A program made the position numbers and the translations under genes. Positions 52,559 through 64,000 of a stretch of DNA of 64,000 nt are shown here, piece by piece. This stretch comes from Ficedula albicollis (taxonomy: Eukaryota > Chordata > Aves > Passeriformes > Muscicapidae): the NCBI RefSeq assembly GCF_000247815.1, contig NC_021686.1, positions 1,777,627-1,841,626 on the forward strand. Direction: 5' to 3'. Under the pieces are notes generated by a model that made no database searches, was not told the DNA's origin, and saw nothing but the letters and a program-made list of their open reading frames with translations. Positions within the stretch are counted from its first letter, which is position 1. Each line of letters begins with the position of its first letter.

Positions 52559-53731
52559 AACTCCCAGCACTGCACTTCTGTGCTCCAGCACCACCAACAG
52601 CCAGGCCGAGGGGGAGGATGAGCACTTGGGATGATTCTGGCTCCAGCCCTGTTTGTAGGATCTGACTCCCTGACTTGCTGAAGGAGCTGGCACTCCACAA
52701 AGCACTCAAAACCTCAAAGCAGGTTTCTATTCTGCTGCAATTACACCTAATTAAGTAACCTTTAAAACACCCCCGAGGGGTGGATCTCATTACAGGGAGC
52801 AGCCCTGGCCAGTTGTGAGTAAGCAGAACAAGAACTGCATTATTTATTTCACAAGTGGCAGCGCTGACCTGGGGCTGCTGCCAGGATTTTGCTGTCCCAG
52901 CCTTTCCCAAAGCTCCAGGAGGAGCTCAGCAGGCAGATCCTGCCTGCTCAGGGTTCTATTTAAAGGTCTCTGGTGAAGATGTTTTCTGCAACATCCCTCC
53001 CATCCCTTCATCCCGAGGCTCCAGCACTGCAGGGCCTCTGGTACCAGCTGGGACTTGAAATTAAGGATCCAGACACCTTCCTGAGAAGGAGACAAAGGAA
53101 GCCTCAGCCTGGTTTGTTCTCACCTTTTCCTGCCACAGAAGAAACAATCAAAGCTACTATTTAAGGCAGAAAGTGAAAAAATCTCCTGTATTTAGGAGGA
53201 ATAAAGAGGAATACTTATTTTAAGGACAAGGCTGCAAGTAGAGGAATGGGAGCAAGATCACCCACAACCCAACACAGAGAAGGAACAAAGTGAGCAAGTT
53301 CCCCAGGGGAAGGCAGATCCTCTTCCCTGGAAGGCCAGATCCTTGTCATTTGATACACCCACTTTCCTAACAAATCCTCCTCCCATTAATCCAAGAGAAA
53401 AGCTTCCCAGCCTGCCACAGCTTCTGCTGTGCATCACCTCCTTGGGGCAGCTGCTCCCCCAGCCTTGCCCCTCCTGGGGTCACCAGGCTCCTTCTGCAGG
53501 AAATGCCAGAGTGCAGAGATGCAAATACAGAATGGGCAGGAGAGAATTCCCTCCCAGCAAACTCCTATTTTTTTTAATTTTTTTTTGGAAAGGGAAGGAA
53601 GAGATCTCCAAGCCAGCTGTGAGCCAAGAACCAGCCCAAAGCTGGTGCTGAGGACCAGATCCCCTTCATGCTTTGGGAGCCTGCAGAGGAAAAGATTTTC
53701 CTTCAAACACTCAAAATTCACCAGGAAGCAG

Positions 53732-53733
<2 letters not shown>

Positions 53734-53765
<32 letters not shown>

Positions 53766-53783
53766 AAAAAAAAAAAAAAAAAA
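53734..53783 (+). repeat. A-rich tract (A30-CC-A18)
   Basis: Two A runs separated by CC. No retro-element body is recognisable to the left. Confidence 0.95.
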
Positions 53784-54573
53784 GCCAGAGGACCCACATC
53801 CTTCCTGCCCACACCCACAAAACCAGGACAAACAGATCCAGCCAGGCCCTGGTGCAGAGCATGGAGCTGAGATCTCACCACCTGCACCACTCACATCTGG
53901 GATTTTGGGGTATTTTGCCTGCTGGTGGAAATTCCTCTGGTCTGTACAGGACCTTTTTTGGACCAGCCCCACCAGCTCCAAGGATGCCTGGAGGCAGGAA
54001 CACCTCTGAGCTCAACCGGGCTTCAGGAGCCATTTGTGGTATTTAAGTGTGTTCTCAAATGCCAAGTGTGACACTTCCAAATTATCCCTCAATTGTTGCC
54101 ACTGAAGCATAAAAACATATTTAAACAAACAACTGCAAGGATGGTTTGGAGACATTAACAGGAATATAAGTTACGCTGGGATGGTTTTAATCCAAATTTA
54201 ATTGTTTGTCTCAAGTGTTCCAGGTTTCCTGTCGCTCCCTAAGTGCTCAAAGGCTTCAGCAGCCACGATGGAGACTCTAAACATTTATTTGTTTAATGAA
54301 CTTGAAGAGGGCTCTTCCTCCACCCTCCAAGCTTTTGTTTCTAGCTTTTGTTCTGCTGATGACAAGGGAAACCTGTTCTCACCCTTCCAAACACTGCTGG
54401 TGGCAGGAGGCCGGGTTAAAGCAAGAAAGAAAAAAAGGTTGAGTGCCTGGTTACTGCTTAGATAAAGCAGGAGGATGGAGCTACCCTGGGGGAAGAGCCA
54501 AGTGCCACCACTGAGCCACGCCGGGGTGTGTCCTGCAGAACAGGGACACGGAGCCTCCCAGGGTTTGGAGTGG

Positions 54574-54944
54574 AAAAAAACAAAAGGAAAAAAGGAAAAA
54601 AGAAAAAAAGAAAAAAAGAAAAAAAGGAAAAAAAGGAAAAAAGAAAAAAAGAAAAAAAGGAAAAAAAGAAAGAAAAGAAAAAAGAAAAGAGAAAAAAGAA
54701 AAAAAATTTAAAAATAGAAAAAGAAAAAAAAAGAGAAAAGAGGAAAAAGAAAAAAGAAAAAAGAAAAAAGAAGAAAAAAAAGAAAAAAATTTAAAAAATA
54801 GAAAAAGAAAAAAGAAAAAAAAGGAAAAAAAGAAAAAAAAGGAAAAAGGAAAAAGGAAAAAGAAAAAAAGAAAAAAGAAAAAAGAAAAAAAGAAAAAAAA
54901 AGAAAAGAAAAAGAAAGTAAAAAAAAAAGAAAGAAAAAGGGCAA
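54574..54944 (+). repeat. A-rich polypurine tract of about 370 bp
   Basis: Irregular repeats of GAAAAAA and GGAAAAAA, with two short TTTAAAA interruptions (near 54708 and 54790). Lysine-rich plus-strand and Phe-rich minus-strand open frames here are by-products. Confidence 0.95.
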
Positions 54945-55043
54945 CACAATAAAACACACCAAGAGGTGACATAAAGGATTAGGCATTTTCAGATTTTCAG
55001 ATGCTGAATGTTTTGCCTGGTGTGGCTCAGTGCAAAGTGCCCT

Positions 55044-55622
55044 GCAGCACACCCAGCTGTTTGTGTGATGGGGCTCTTTGGTTACAGAGACTGTCCAGGC
55101 TTAGAAATCCAGGACTGTGGAGTTTGCTTCCCTGTGCTCCCCTCCAGGAGCAAAACCTCCATGGCACCTCCCAGATTAAATCCTCCCACTGGCCTGGCAC
55201 ACTCGCCCTCCCCAAAGCACAGTGTACAGGCTGTGACCCAGGATCAGTCACAGAATCCCAGAGTGGTTTGGGTTGGAAGGACCTTAAAGCTCATCCCATC
55301 CCACCCCTGCCATGGCAGGGACACCTCCCACTTGCAGCACACCCAGCTGTTTGTGTGATGGGGCTCTTTGGTTACAGAGACTGTCCAGGCTTAGAAATCC
55401 AGGACTGTGGAGTTTGCTTCCCTGTGCTCCCCTCCAGGTGCAAAACCTCCATGGCACCTCCCAGATTAAATCCTCCCACTGGCCTGGCACACTCGCCCTC
55501 CCCAAAGCACAGTGTACAGGCTGTGACCCAGGATCAGTCACAGAATCCCAGAGTGGTTTGGGTTGGAAGGACCTTAAAGCTCATCCCATCCCACCCCTGC
55601 CATGGCAGGGACACCTCCCACT
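55044..55622. repeat. 290-bp tandem duplication containing a CR1 end
   Basis: Copy 1 is about 55044-55333 and copy 2 is 55334 to about 55622. The unit begins GCAGCACACCCAGCTGTTTG and ends with a minus-strand CR1 start up to CACCTCCCACT. The copies differ at one base that I noticed (AGGAGC versus AGGTGC near 55147 and 55437). After the second copy, at the same junction base, 1819 G follow instead of a third copy. Confidence 0.93.
55250..55333 (-). mobile_element. CR1 fragment within the 290-bp unit
   Basis: AGAATCCCAGAGTGGTTTGG to CATGGCAGGGACACCTCCCA, reverse orientation. It is repeated at 55540-55622. Confidence 0.86.
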
Positions 55623-57442
<1,820 letters not shown>

Positions 57443-57887
57443 GTGCCAGGAGATCAGGGTCACTGCCCCACCCGGCTGCAGCAGATGGGGACAGAACACA
57501 CATTGCTGGCCACACCAACCCAACACAGCACCCACCACACTCAGCCACCCCAGCGTGCCAGAACGGGATGGATGCTCCACACAGCCTGGAGGTGCAGCTC
57601 AGAGCGCAAGAGAATTCCCTGGTGCACACCAAGAACCCTCCTGTTCCACACCAAGGTCTCCAGCACTCCCCTGTTCGAAACCAAAGCTTCCAAAATTCCC
57701 CGTGGACCTTTCAGGGAAGGTTCCACAAACCTTCCCTCCGCTGTGCTCCTGCCAGGACAGCAGTCTCAGAGTTCCAAGCAGCCAGGAGAGGATTAGCTGG
57801 TTGCTGCCTCCATTTAGCAAGCACAGGGAAAAAAAAATTCCACGAGGATATCCAAATTTTGTTTTTCCCCCCCAGCTGTAAACTCCT

Positions 57888-57907
57888 CACACACACACAC
57901 ACACACA
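57888..57907 (+). repeat. (CA)n microsatellite
   Basis: Ten CA units. Confidence 0.93.
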
Positions 57908-59869
57908 GTGAGCAGGGTGAAGAACAGCCACTCCTCTGGAAAAAATAAAGGATGTGGCCAGGCAAAAGGGAGGCAACAGCTGCCTCTCCATCCTTCCCCA
58001 GCAAAAGCAGTGGTGAAACCTCAGAGGGTGATCAGCTCCTAAAGCCAAGGTGGCACTGAATGTTATTTCCCCGTTCAGTACAGATCCACCTTCTCCAAGC
58101 ACTTCTCCTTCTCCTTGTTTTGTGCTGTACTTTTTGGGAATGTGGGACTGAGGAGCAGCCACGTGGATCCCAGCCCAGCTCCCTGTGCCCACAGCAGCCC
58201 TCACCCTTTGCTTCCTGCCCCCAACAGCTGCTTCTCTCTAAAAAAATGCTGCTTTGGGCTCCTTCCACTTCCTGCACACTTTGCTGGAGCCCAGCTTCCC
58301 ACTGGACTCTGGCAAACGGATTTTCCACGCTGGCCTTGCCAGATGACGCAGCTCCCAGCACAGGTCCTCTGCCTTGGCTTTCCTCCTCCTCCTCCTCAGG
58401 GCAGAGGAGGAAGCAGGAGCAGCCTGAAAACCCCTCCCAGCAGCAGCAGTGACTCAAACACCCCCTGAAGCACTGACATGGCACAGCTCTTCCCTCTGCA
58501 AAACTACAATGTGCCATTAAAAATAAATAAATGGGGGCACTCCCAGGCTGCTGTCAAACAGAGGGACATTCAGCCTGGGAACAAAGCTGTACCCACCCTT
58601 GGGACACCAAGAGCTCCACAGGACATGCCCAGAGCTGCCACCATGCCACGTGGAGCTGGGACACACCAGGACACACAAGGGAACTCGGGAATTAATGTCA
58701 TTTCAGCCAGCACACAAACTCCCATCCAATCCCCCTGTCCCTGAGTGCTTCAGCTTCAACAGCGTCCCAGAATGTGCTGACAGGGAGCAAAGGCAGTTTA
58801 GTCACTGGCATTCCTAGGAAAAGGGGATTTGCTGTCACACTGGAAGGAGCTGGATGGTTCCAGCAGCCTGGAACCTCTTTCCACATCAGCCTAAACAATT
58901 CCCTGCTTTAAGAGCAGTTTTCTCCCTAGAGAGGGGAAAAACCCTGACCAAAAATCAGGAACAAAGTGCCTGGACCAACCCACAGCCAGAAGGAATTCAC
59001 ATGCCATGAGTGCTGGAGCCCCGTCCCTGCCCCACTGAGGCTCTCACATCCTCACTGCCCCCGAGGAAAAGCCCAGCCCAGCCCCAAAAGCAGCAGAGCC
59101 ATGTGCCAGGGCAGGCTCCAGCACCACTCTCAGGGATTTGGGCTCCTGCAGCTGCTCTCCCCCGTGGAGCCAGCACCAAGCACCCAGCTCAGCACCAGCG
59201 GCCCTTCCAGAGGAATTATCCCCATGGCTCTCCTCTTCCCTCCTCCCACAACCTTCATTAATAACTAATTAACAACTCTGCCCCACAGCAGCTCCAGCAA
59301 AAGCTCTACAGGGAAGGGGAAGCCTCATCACAACCCAAAATTTGGGGTGAAGGGACCATTTCTGCAGAGCTCTGAGCCATGCAGAAAGCTCAGGCTGGCA
59401 TTTCCACTGCCCCAGGGCATCTTCAGGGCTATTCCCTGGGCTTGCAAATTTTGGGACCCCACAACAAGGTTGATGCCAGGGATCACTGATAGGAACTGTG
59501 ACTCCCCTGGTGTCACAGAGCTCTCTTTCAGCCTGGAGGTGTTTTCCTGCTACCAAGCACATCAAGGGCCTCCAACATAAGGACACGGAGCTGGAGTCAT
59601 TCCAGAGGAGCCAGGGAGATGCTCCAGGGGCTGGAGCCCCCCCCACACCACCCTTCCAGAGTGACTGGAGGGGTTGAAACCTTGATTCAGTAAACAGCAG
59701 AGGTTTCCTACCGGTTTGCTTCCTCATTCCTAACCACCATGAGAAACAGAACAAGGAGTAATGGGTTCAAACTGAAAGAGGGGACATTTAGGTTAGGTAT
59801 AGGTTGGACTCAATGACTTATCTTGAACCTGATTTATTCTGCAATTCTGTGATGTATGGAGGAAATCCT

Positions 59870-60060
59870 TCCCTCTGACGGGGTGAGGCCCTGGCACAGG
59901 GTGCCCAGAGAAGCTGTGGCTGTCCCTGGATCCCTGGCAGTGTCCAAGGCCAGCTTGGACAGGGCCTGGAGCAGCCTGGGACAGTGGGAGGTGTCCCTTC
60001 ATGGCTGGGGGTGGGACTGAATGATCTTTAAGGTCCCTTCCCACCCAAATATTGGAAGAT
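59870..60060 (+). mobile_element. CR1 3' fragment
   Basis: GGTGAGGCCCTGGCACAGGG through GAGCAGCCTGGGACAGTGGG to TTTAAGGTCCCTTCCCACCC. It is uninterrupted. A second, older CR1 3' end (TAGGTTGGACTCAATGAC) lies directly to its left, near 59793-59855. Confidence 0.87.
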
Positions 60061-60294
60061 CCAAAGCACAGACTCACACAGATTGATCTGAGAGCAGCCT
60101 GATGAAACCCCTGGTGTCTCTCCCTCTGTGGCTGGTTGCAGTCCTGCCTCAAGCACCATCCCGGTGTGGGAAGGGGACTGGAAGATGGAAAGATTTGAAA
60201 GTGGAAAAGGAAAGCTGAGAGGAGCTTTAGGGCTCTGCCTGACATGGGACAACGAGGGAAACACAAGTGTCCTGCAGACTGGGCTGGGCTGTTC

Positions 60295-60362
60295 CCCAGG
60301 GAACAGGGACAGGATGAGGGGAAATGGCCTCAAGCTGTGCCAGGGGAGGTTTAGGTTGGATA

Positions 60363-60434
<72 letters not shown>

Positions 60435-60570
60435 TGGCACAGCTGCTCAGGTTGGATACTGGGAAAATTCCTTCATGGGAAGGGTGGTCAGGCCCTGGCA
60501 CAGCTGCCCAGGGCAGTGGTGGGGTCAGCATCCCTGGGGACATTTAAAAGCCTTTCCAACCCCCATGCTC
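60295..60570 (+). mobile_element. CR1 copy interrupted by 70 G
   Basis: The left part ends GAGGTTTAGGTTGGATA. After the run it restarts CCTGGCACAGCTGCTCAGG and then repeats GTTGGATACTGGG. The flanks therefore overlap by about ten CR1 bases (AGGTTGGATA) on the two sides of the run. Confidence 0.88.
60363..60432 (+). repeat. Poly-G run, 70 nt
   Basis: Pure G inside the CR1 copy at 60295-60570. Confidence 0.97.
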
Positions 60571-61284
60571 CCCTGATTCTCAGCCCAGCAGAACCAGTCT
60601 GGCAGCCTTGTGCCTCCATTTTCCACGGGTGCCTGAATTCACACAGCCACGCAGGGGGAGAGACCAGCCCTGCTCCCCCCGGGCTCAGCCAGGCCAGGAA
60701 CTCTCACAGGAATTAGGAAAAGATGGAGCCAGGCGTGAGGAACAGGGAGAAACAAGCCATGGTTCACTGCCAGCAGCTCCCTAGAGCTGGGAAAATGCTG
60801 CTCCCACGGCAGAGGGGACACTGAGGGTGGCCAGGAACGCAGCTCTCCCTGCCCAAGCAGGCTGAGGCTAAAGGGAAGTCATTTGCTTTGCAAAATTCCA
60901 AAGCCAGGAATTAAAACTTCAAAGCCCCTGGGTTCCAGGCGGACCATTCCCCCGACAATGAGCAGCAAACCAAAGTCAAACAGGAATAAAGTGGGGAGGA
61001 ATTCTGTGGGCAATTGTAATGATTATCAATTACTGTCTGGGCTGAGTTACATAATGGTATCAGCAGCTTGGGAATGCTTGGGGAGAGGGCTCTGCAGGCA
61101 AGAGCAGCTCAAAGTGAGCCCTGCGTTGTGGTGCTCTATCATACTCCAATCAGTTAATTATGATGACCCCAATCCAATTCTAATCAATCAGAGCCTTAGG
61201 AAACACCCTGCCCCTGAGAGGAAGCTTCTCATGAATCCACCTTTCTTCTCTCAGTGTTTGTAAGAAGAGAGGGAAAATGACTTT

Positions 61285-61545
61285 TACACAGGCAGACAGT
61301 GACAGGACAAGGGGGAATGGGTTTGAACAGAAAGGAGAACATTGGATATTATGGAGAGATTCTCCTCTGGGAGGGTGGGCAGGCCCTGGCACAGGGTGCC
61401 CAGAGCAGCTGTGGCTGCCCCTGGATCCCTGGCAGTGCCCAAGGCCAGGCTGGATGGGCTTGGAGCAGCCTGGGACAGTGGGAGGTGTCCCTGCCCATGG
61501 CAAGGGTGGGATGGGCTTCAGGTCTTTCCACTCCAGCACTGAAAC
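61285..61545 (+). mobile_element. CR1 3' region, left arm of an inverted pair
   Basis: From GTGACAGGACAAGGGGGAAT through GGGAGGGTGGGCAGGCCCTG to GGGTGGGATGGGCTTCAGG. Uninterrupted. It is complementary to much of the minus-strand copy at 61778. Confidence 0.88.
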
Positions 61546-61777
61546 CCCCCAGATGTCCCATTTCTGCTGCTGGGGCTCCTGGCCCAGCCTGGGGCAGTGC
61601 CCACCCAGGACCAGCTGCACCCACAGCCCACAGCCAGGTCTGCTCCCTCACCCACAGCATGTGCCAGCTCTGCAAAGTGGGACTGATGCTTTTCCTTCCC
61701 CTGGGTAACCAACGCTTCTGTACTTGCAGGAATGAGCTCAGATTCCAGAGGAATGCAACTAACCCTGACCAGAACAA

Positions 61778-62052
61778 ATCACAGAACCCCAGCCTGGTTT
61801 GGGTTGGAAGGGACCCTAAATCCCATCCAGGGGCAGAGACAGCTTCCACTGCCCCAGGCTGCTCCAATCTCCCCTGGGACACTGCCAGGGATCCAGGGGC
61901 AGCCACAGCTGCTCTGGGCACCCTGTGCCAGGGCCTGCCCACCCTCCCAGGGAACAATTCCTGCCCAATATCCCATCCAGCCCTGCCCTCTGGCAGTGGG
62001 AGCCATTCCCTGTGTCCTGTCCCTCCATCCCTTGTCCCCAGTCCCTCTCCCA
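61778..62052 (-). mobile_element. CR1 3' region, right arm of an inverted pair
   Basis: AATCACAGAACCCCAGCCTG through GGGCAGCCACAGCTGCTCTG to CATCCCTTGTCCCCAGTCCC. Same subfamily as its partner, so the pair could form a strong stem of about 200 bp with a loop of about 240 bp. Confidence 0.9.
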
Positions 62053-62814
62053 AAAATCCACATCCCACTCTGCATTCACTGCACTCTCAACCTGAAGGAG
62101 CAAGGCAGGATAAAAAGGTTGATTTAATAAACTGGTGGCTGGGATAAAATTACCAGCAGCACCCTCCTCCCAGCCCAGGCAGACAAACCCTGCCTTTGAG
62201 CATTCACAGTCCTGCCGGGCTCCATCCCACTGGGACCAGCCATCCATCCATCTGATCCCAGCCACAAACACATCAGCACAGAGCTTGATCTGCTCCCTGC
62301 CCTCCCCTCCATTCCCAGCAGCTTAAAGCCAAACCCGAGCAGGAGCAGCTGAGAAAACCCGGGAGCACAGGAACCGTCTCTTCCTCGGAGTCTTCTGGGA
62401 TATTTATAAGTGAATCAAGTGAGCTGAAAACGGAATTTGCAAACCAGCCACCACCTCGCCCAAAATTACACAAAATATGTTGGCTTGGAAGCGTTTTCCT
62501 CGCTGAGGGAGAAAGAAAAAACCCCTGTCTTGGAGCTCCTGGAGCACACAGACCTGTTATTTATTGATGGTGGTAAAAGCCCTTTGAAGAGGGAGGAGAA
62601 AAGGGAGGAGGCAAGGAAAGGGCTCCCACCCAATCTCCCAAAACCCACAAATTCCCTGCCCTGGTTTTCTTTAGGGGGGGAAAACCGGGCCCTTGGTCAA
62701 AGCAAGCAAAATATTTCAGATTTGCTGCTGTTCCAAAGCACACAGGGGTGTCCACGGGCACCTCCTGCACACCCCACTGCCATCCCAGCCCCTCTCCATA
62801 GCAGGGGCCAAATT

Positions 62815-62862
62815 CCAGGAGCTGGGCTCGATGATCCTTCCAAGGCAGGATATTCTATGAAG
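62815..62862 (+). mobile_element. CR1 3' terminus, short
   Basis: GGGCTCGATGATCCTTCCAA and GGATATTCTATGAAG. Confidence 0.7.
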
Positions 62863-64000
62863 TTAAACAGCAATTAAAGCCTCTGGAAGGTACAGCAGCA
62901 GCAGCACAGTTGGAGGCAATTTAAGCCTCACTCGCCTGTGAAACCATCACAGATAATTTTAGAAATCTCTTCATAAAACCAGCACTTCCTCTGTTCAGAC
63001 TGGGTAAGAAGCATCAGAAAATTTGAAAAAAAAAAATAATTGGGGTTTCCTCATGACAGAGATCATTAGATTTCACTAGGAGGAGGGAGAAAAGCAAGGG
63101 GAAGAGGGAGAAGAGCCCAAATCAGATGCAATGTCAGCACTGGCAAGGGAGATGGGAGGAGGAGGATCCTGGATCCAGGCTCACACTCCCCAAGGGATCC
63201 ACCAGAGGGGAGCAGGAAAAGCCAGCCTGGCATCACCACAGGGGTTAACCACTGAAAAGCTGCAGTTTGACACTCTCCAGACTTCACCACACAAACTAAC
63301 TGCCAGATTTGCAGATTGCTTCACTCAAAAATAAAAACCAACTCCAGGATTCTTTGCAGCTGCTGCCTGGAGTGATCCCTGCCAGCCCCAAAATGGGATT
63401 TGCTCTGCAGCTCTCAGCTCAGGCTGGGCACCCCATTCCAAGAGGCTGAGAAAGTGCTGGGAAAAGTACAACACACCTGATAAAACCCTTCAGAAAACAT
63501 CCCCAGAGGGAAAGTTAAAAGCTGAATGTGGAGAGCTCAGCTGAGGATGAGCTGATGTGGTGGCAGGACAGGTATTGAGGGATGGAAATGTTAAAGAAAC
63601 CAAAACAAATCACACTGAAATAAAGCTCAAACCGAGCCAAGAGGAAAAAAAAAAGGCTGAAGATCCCTTGGAACAGGAGCCTCTGGAAGTGAGTTTGACA
63701 AACTCTGGGATTTCTCTTAATTGAGCCAAGGCAGTGAGATCATGTGGTGCAAGAGGCTTTTCCTTCTCCAACTGTCTGTTAGATCAAAACAAAAAAGGAA
63801 AAACAACCCAAGGTGCTGGCAGGACACTTGTCCTCAGCCTTACAAACAATTCACTCTCCTCTGGGCCTGCTGGAAGTAAATCCAGGGAGATTTCTGACCC
63901 CAGCCAGACAGCCACAATGCAAGGATACAGCAGGCAAGACGTGTAAAAATAAATAGTGAAATAAAAATTTAAACCAAAAGCAGTTGCACAATGGCCTCAG

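Noticed and set aside
54481..54972. Phe-rich minus-strand frame that looks like a membrane protein
   Set aside because: It is the complement of an A-rich low-complexity tract; the hydrophobic run is purely compositional.

Overview
This is vertebrate nuclear DNA, most likely from a bird. The only protein-coding gene I can support runs on the minus strand, in small exons (92-188 bp) separated by large introns. The introns are full of 3' fragments of CR1 retrotransposons, in both orientations, many with the short ATTCTATG-type 3' end that is typical of avian CR1. I see no prokaryotic or viral gene organisation. Order or species cannot be fixed from the sequence.

The gene is RAB11FIP3 (Rab11 family-interacting protein 3, a class II FIP), and the window holds its middle part. 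Five exons are visible on the minus strand, in transcript order: 46808-46715 (second EF-hand), 23845-23754, 11789-11602, 5404-5231 and 1124-990. Their splice phases fit without a break and give 227 complete codons plus 2 nt. The first EF-hand and N-terminus should lie to the right of the window. The coiled coil and C-terminal Rab11-binding domain should lie to the left of it. The intron between 23754 and 11789 starts with GC instead of GT. The exon at 990-1124 is a frame-neutral 135-bp cassette carrying a CxxC motif.

Layout: 1-23.7 kb holds four exons plus introns with CR1 fragments, a 61-bp minisatellite (about 5.91-6.96 kb) and two poly-G runs. From 24.1 to 25.4 kb there is a perfect 10-bp repeat (76 copies) beside a GC-rich 87-bp repeat that is cut by a poly-G run. 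From 26.2 to 33.7 kb a segment of about 3.3 kb occurs twice, nearly identical, with 793 G between the copies. From 38.5 to 41.0 kb a segment of about 1.1 kb occurs twice (part of it three times), bounded by poly-A tracts. At 42.0-42.9 kb there is a 75-bp minisatellite. From 46.8 to 64 kb is upstream intron with long polypurine tracts (51.1-51.7 and 54.6-54.9 kb), a 290-bp tandem duplication running into 1819 consecutive G, and more CR1.

The most striking feature is nine uninterrupted poly-G runs (67 to 1819 nt, about 3.76 kb in total). All are G on the plus strand. At least seven interrupt CR1 copies or tandem repeats; the contexts of the 50.3-kb run and of the right end of the 49.5-kb run are unclear. 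Several have flanking sequence that overlaps or repeats. I judge them, and the 3.3-kb duplication joined by one of them, to be mainly assembly or gap-filling artefacts. Long-read evidence is needed to exclude real G tracts. I found no convincing new gene system. The long open frames in the repeats are a by-product of repeat composition.
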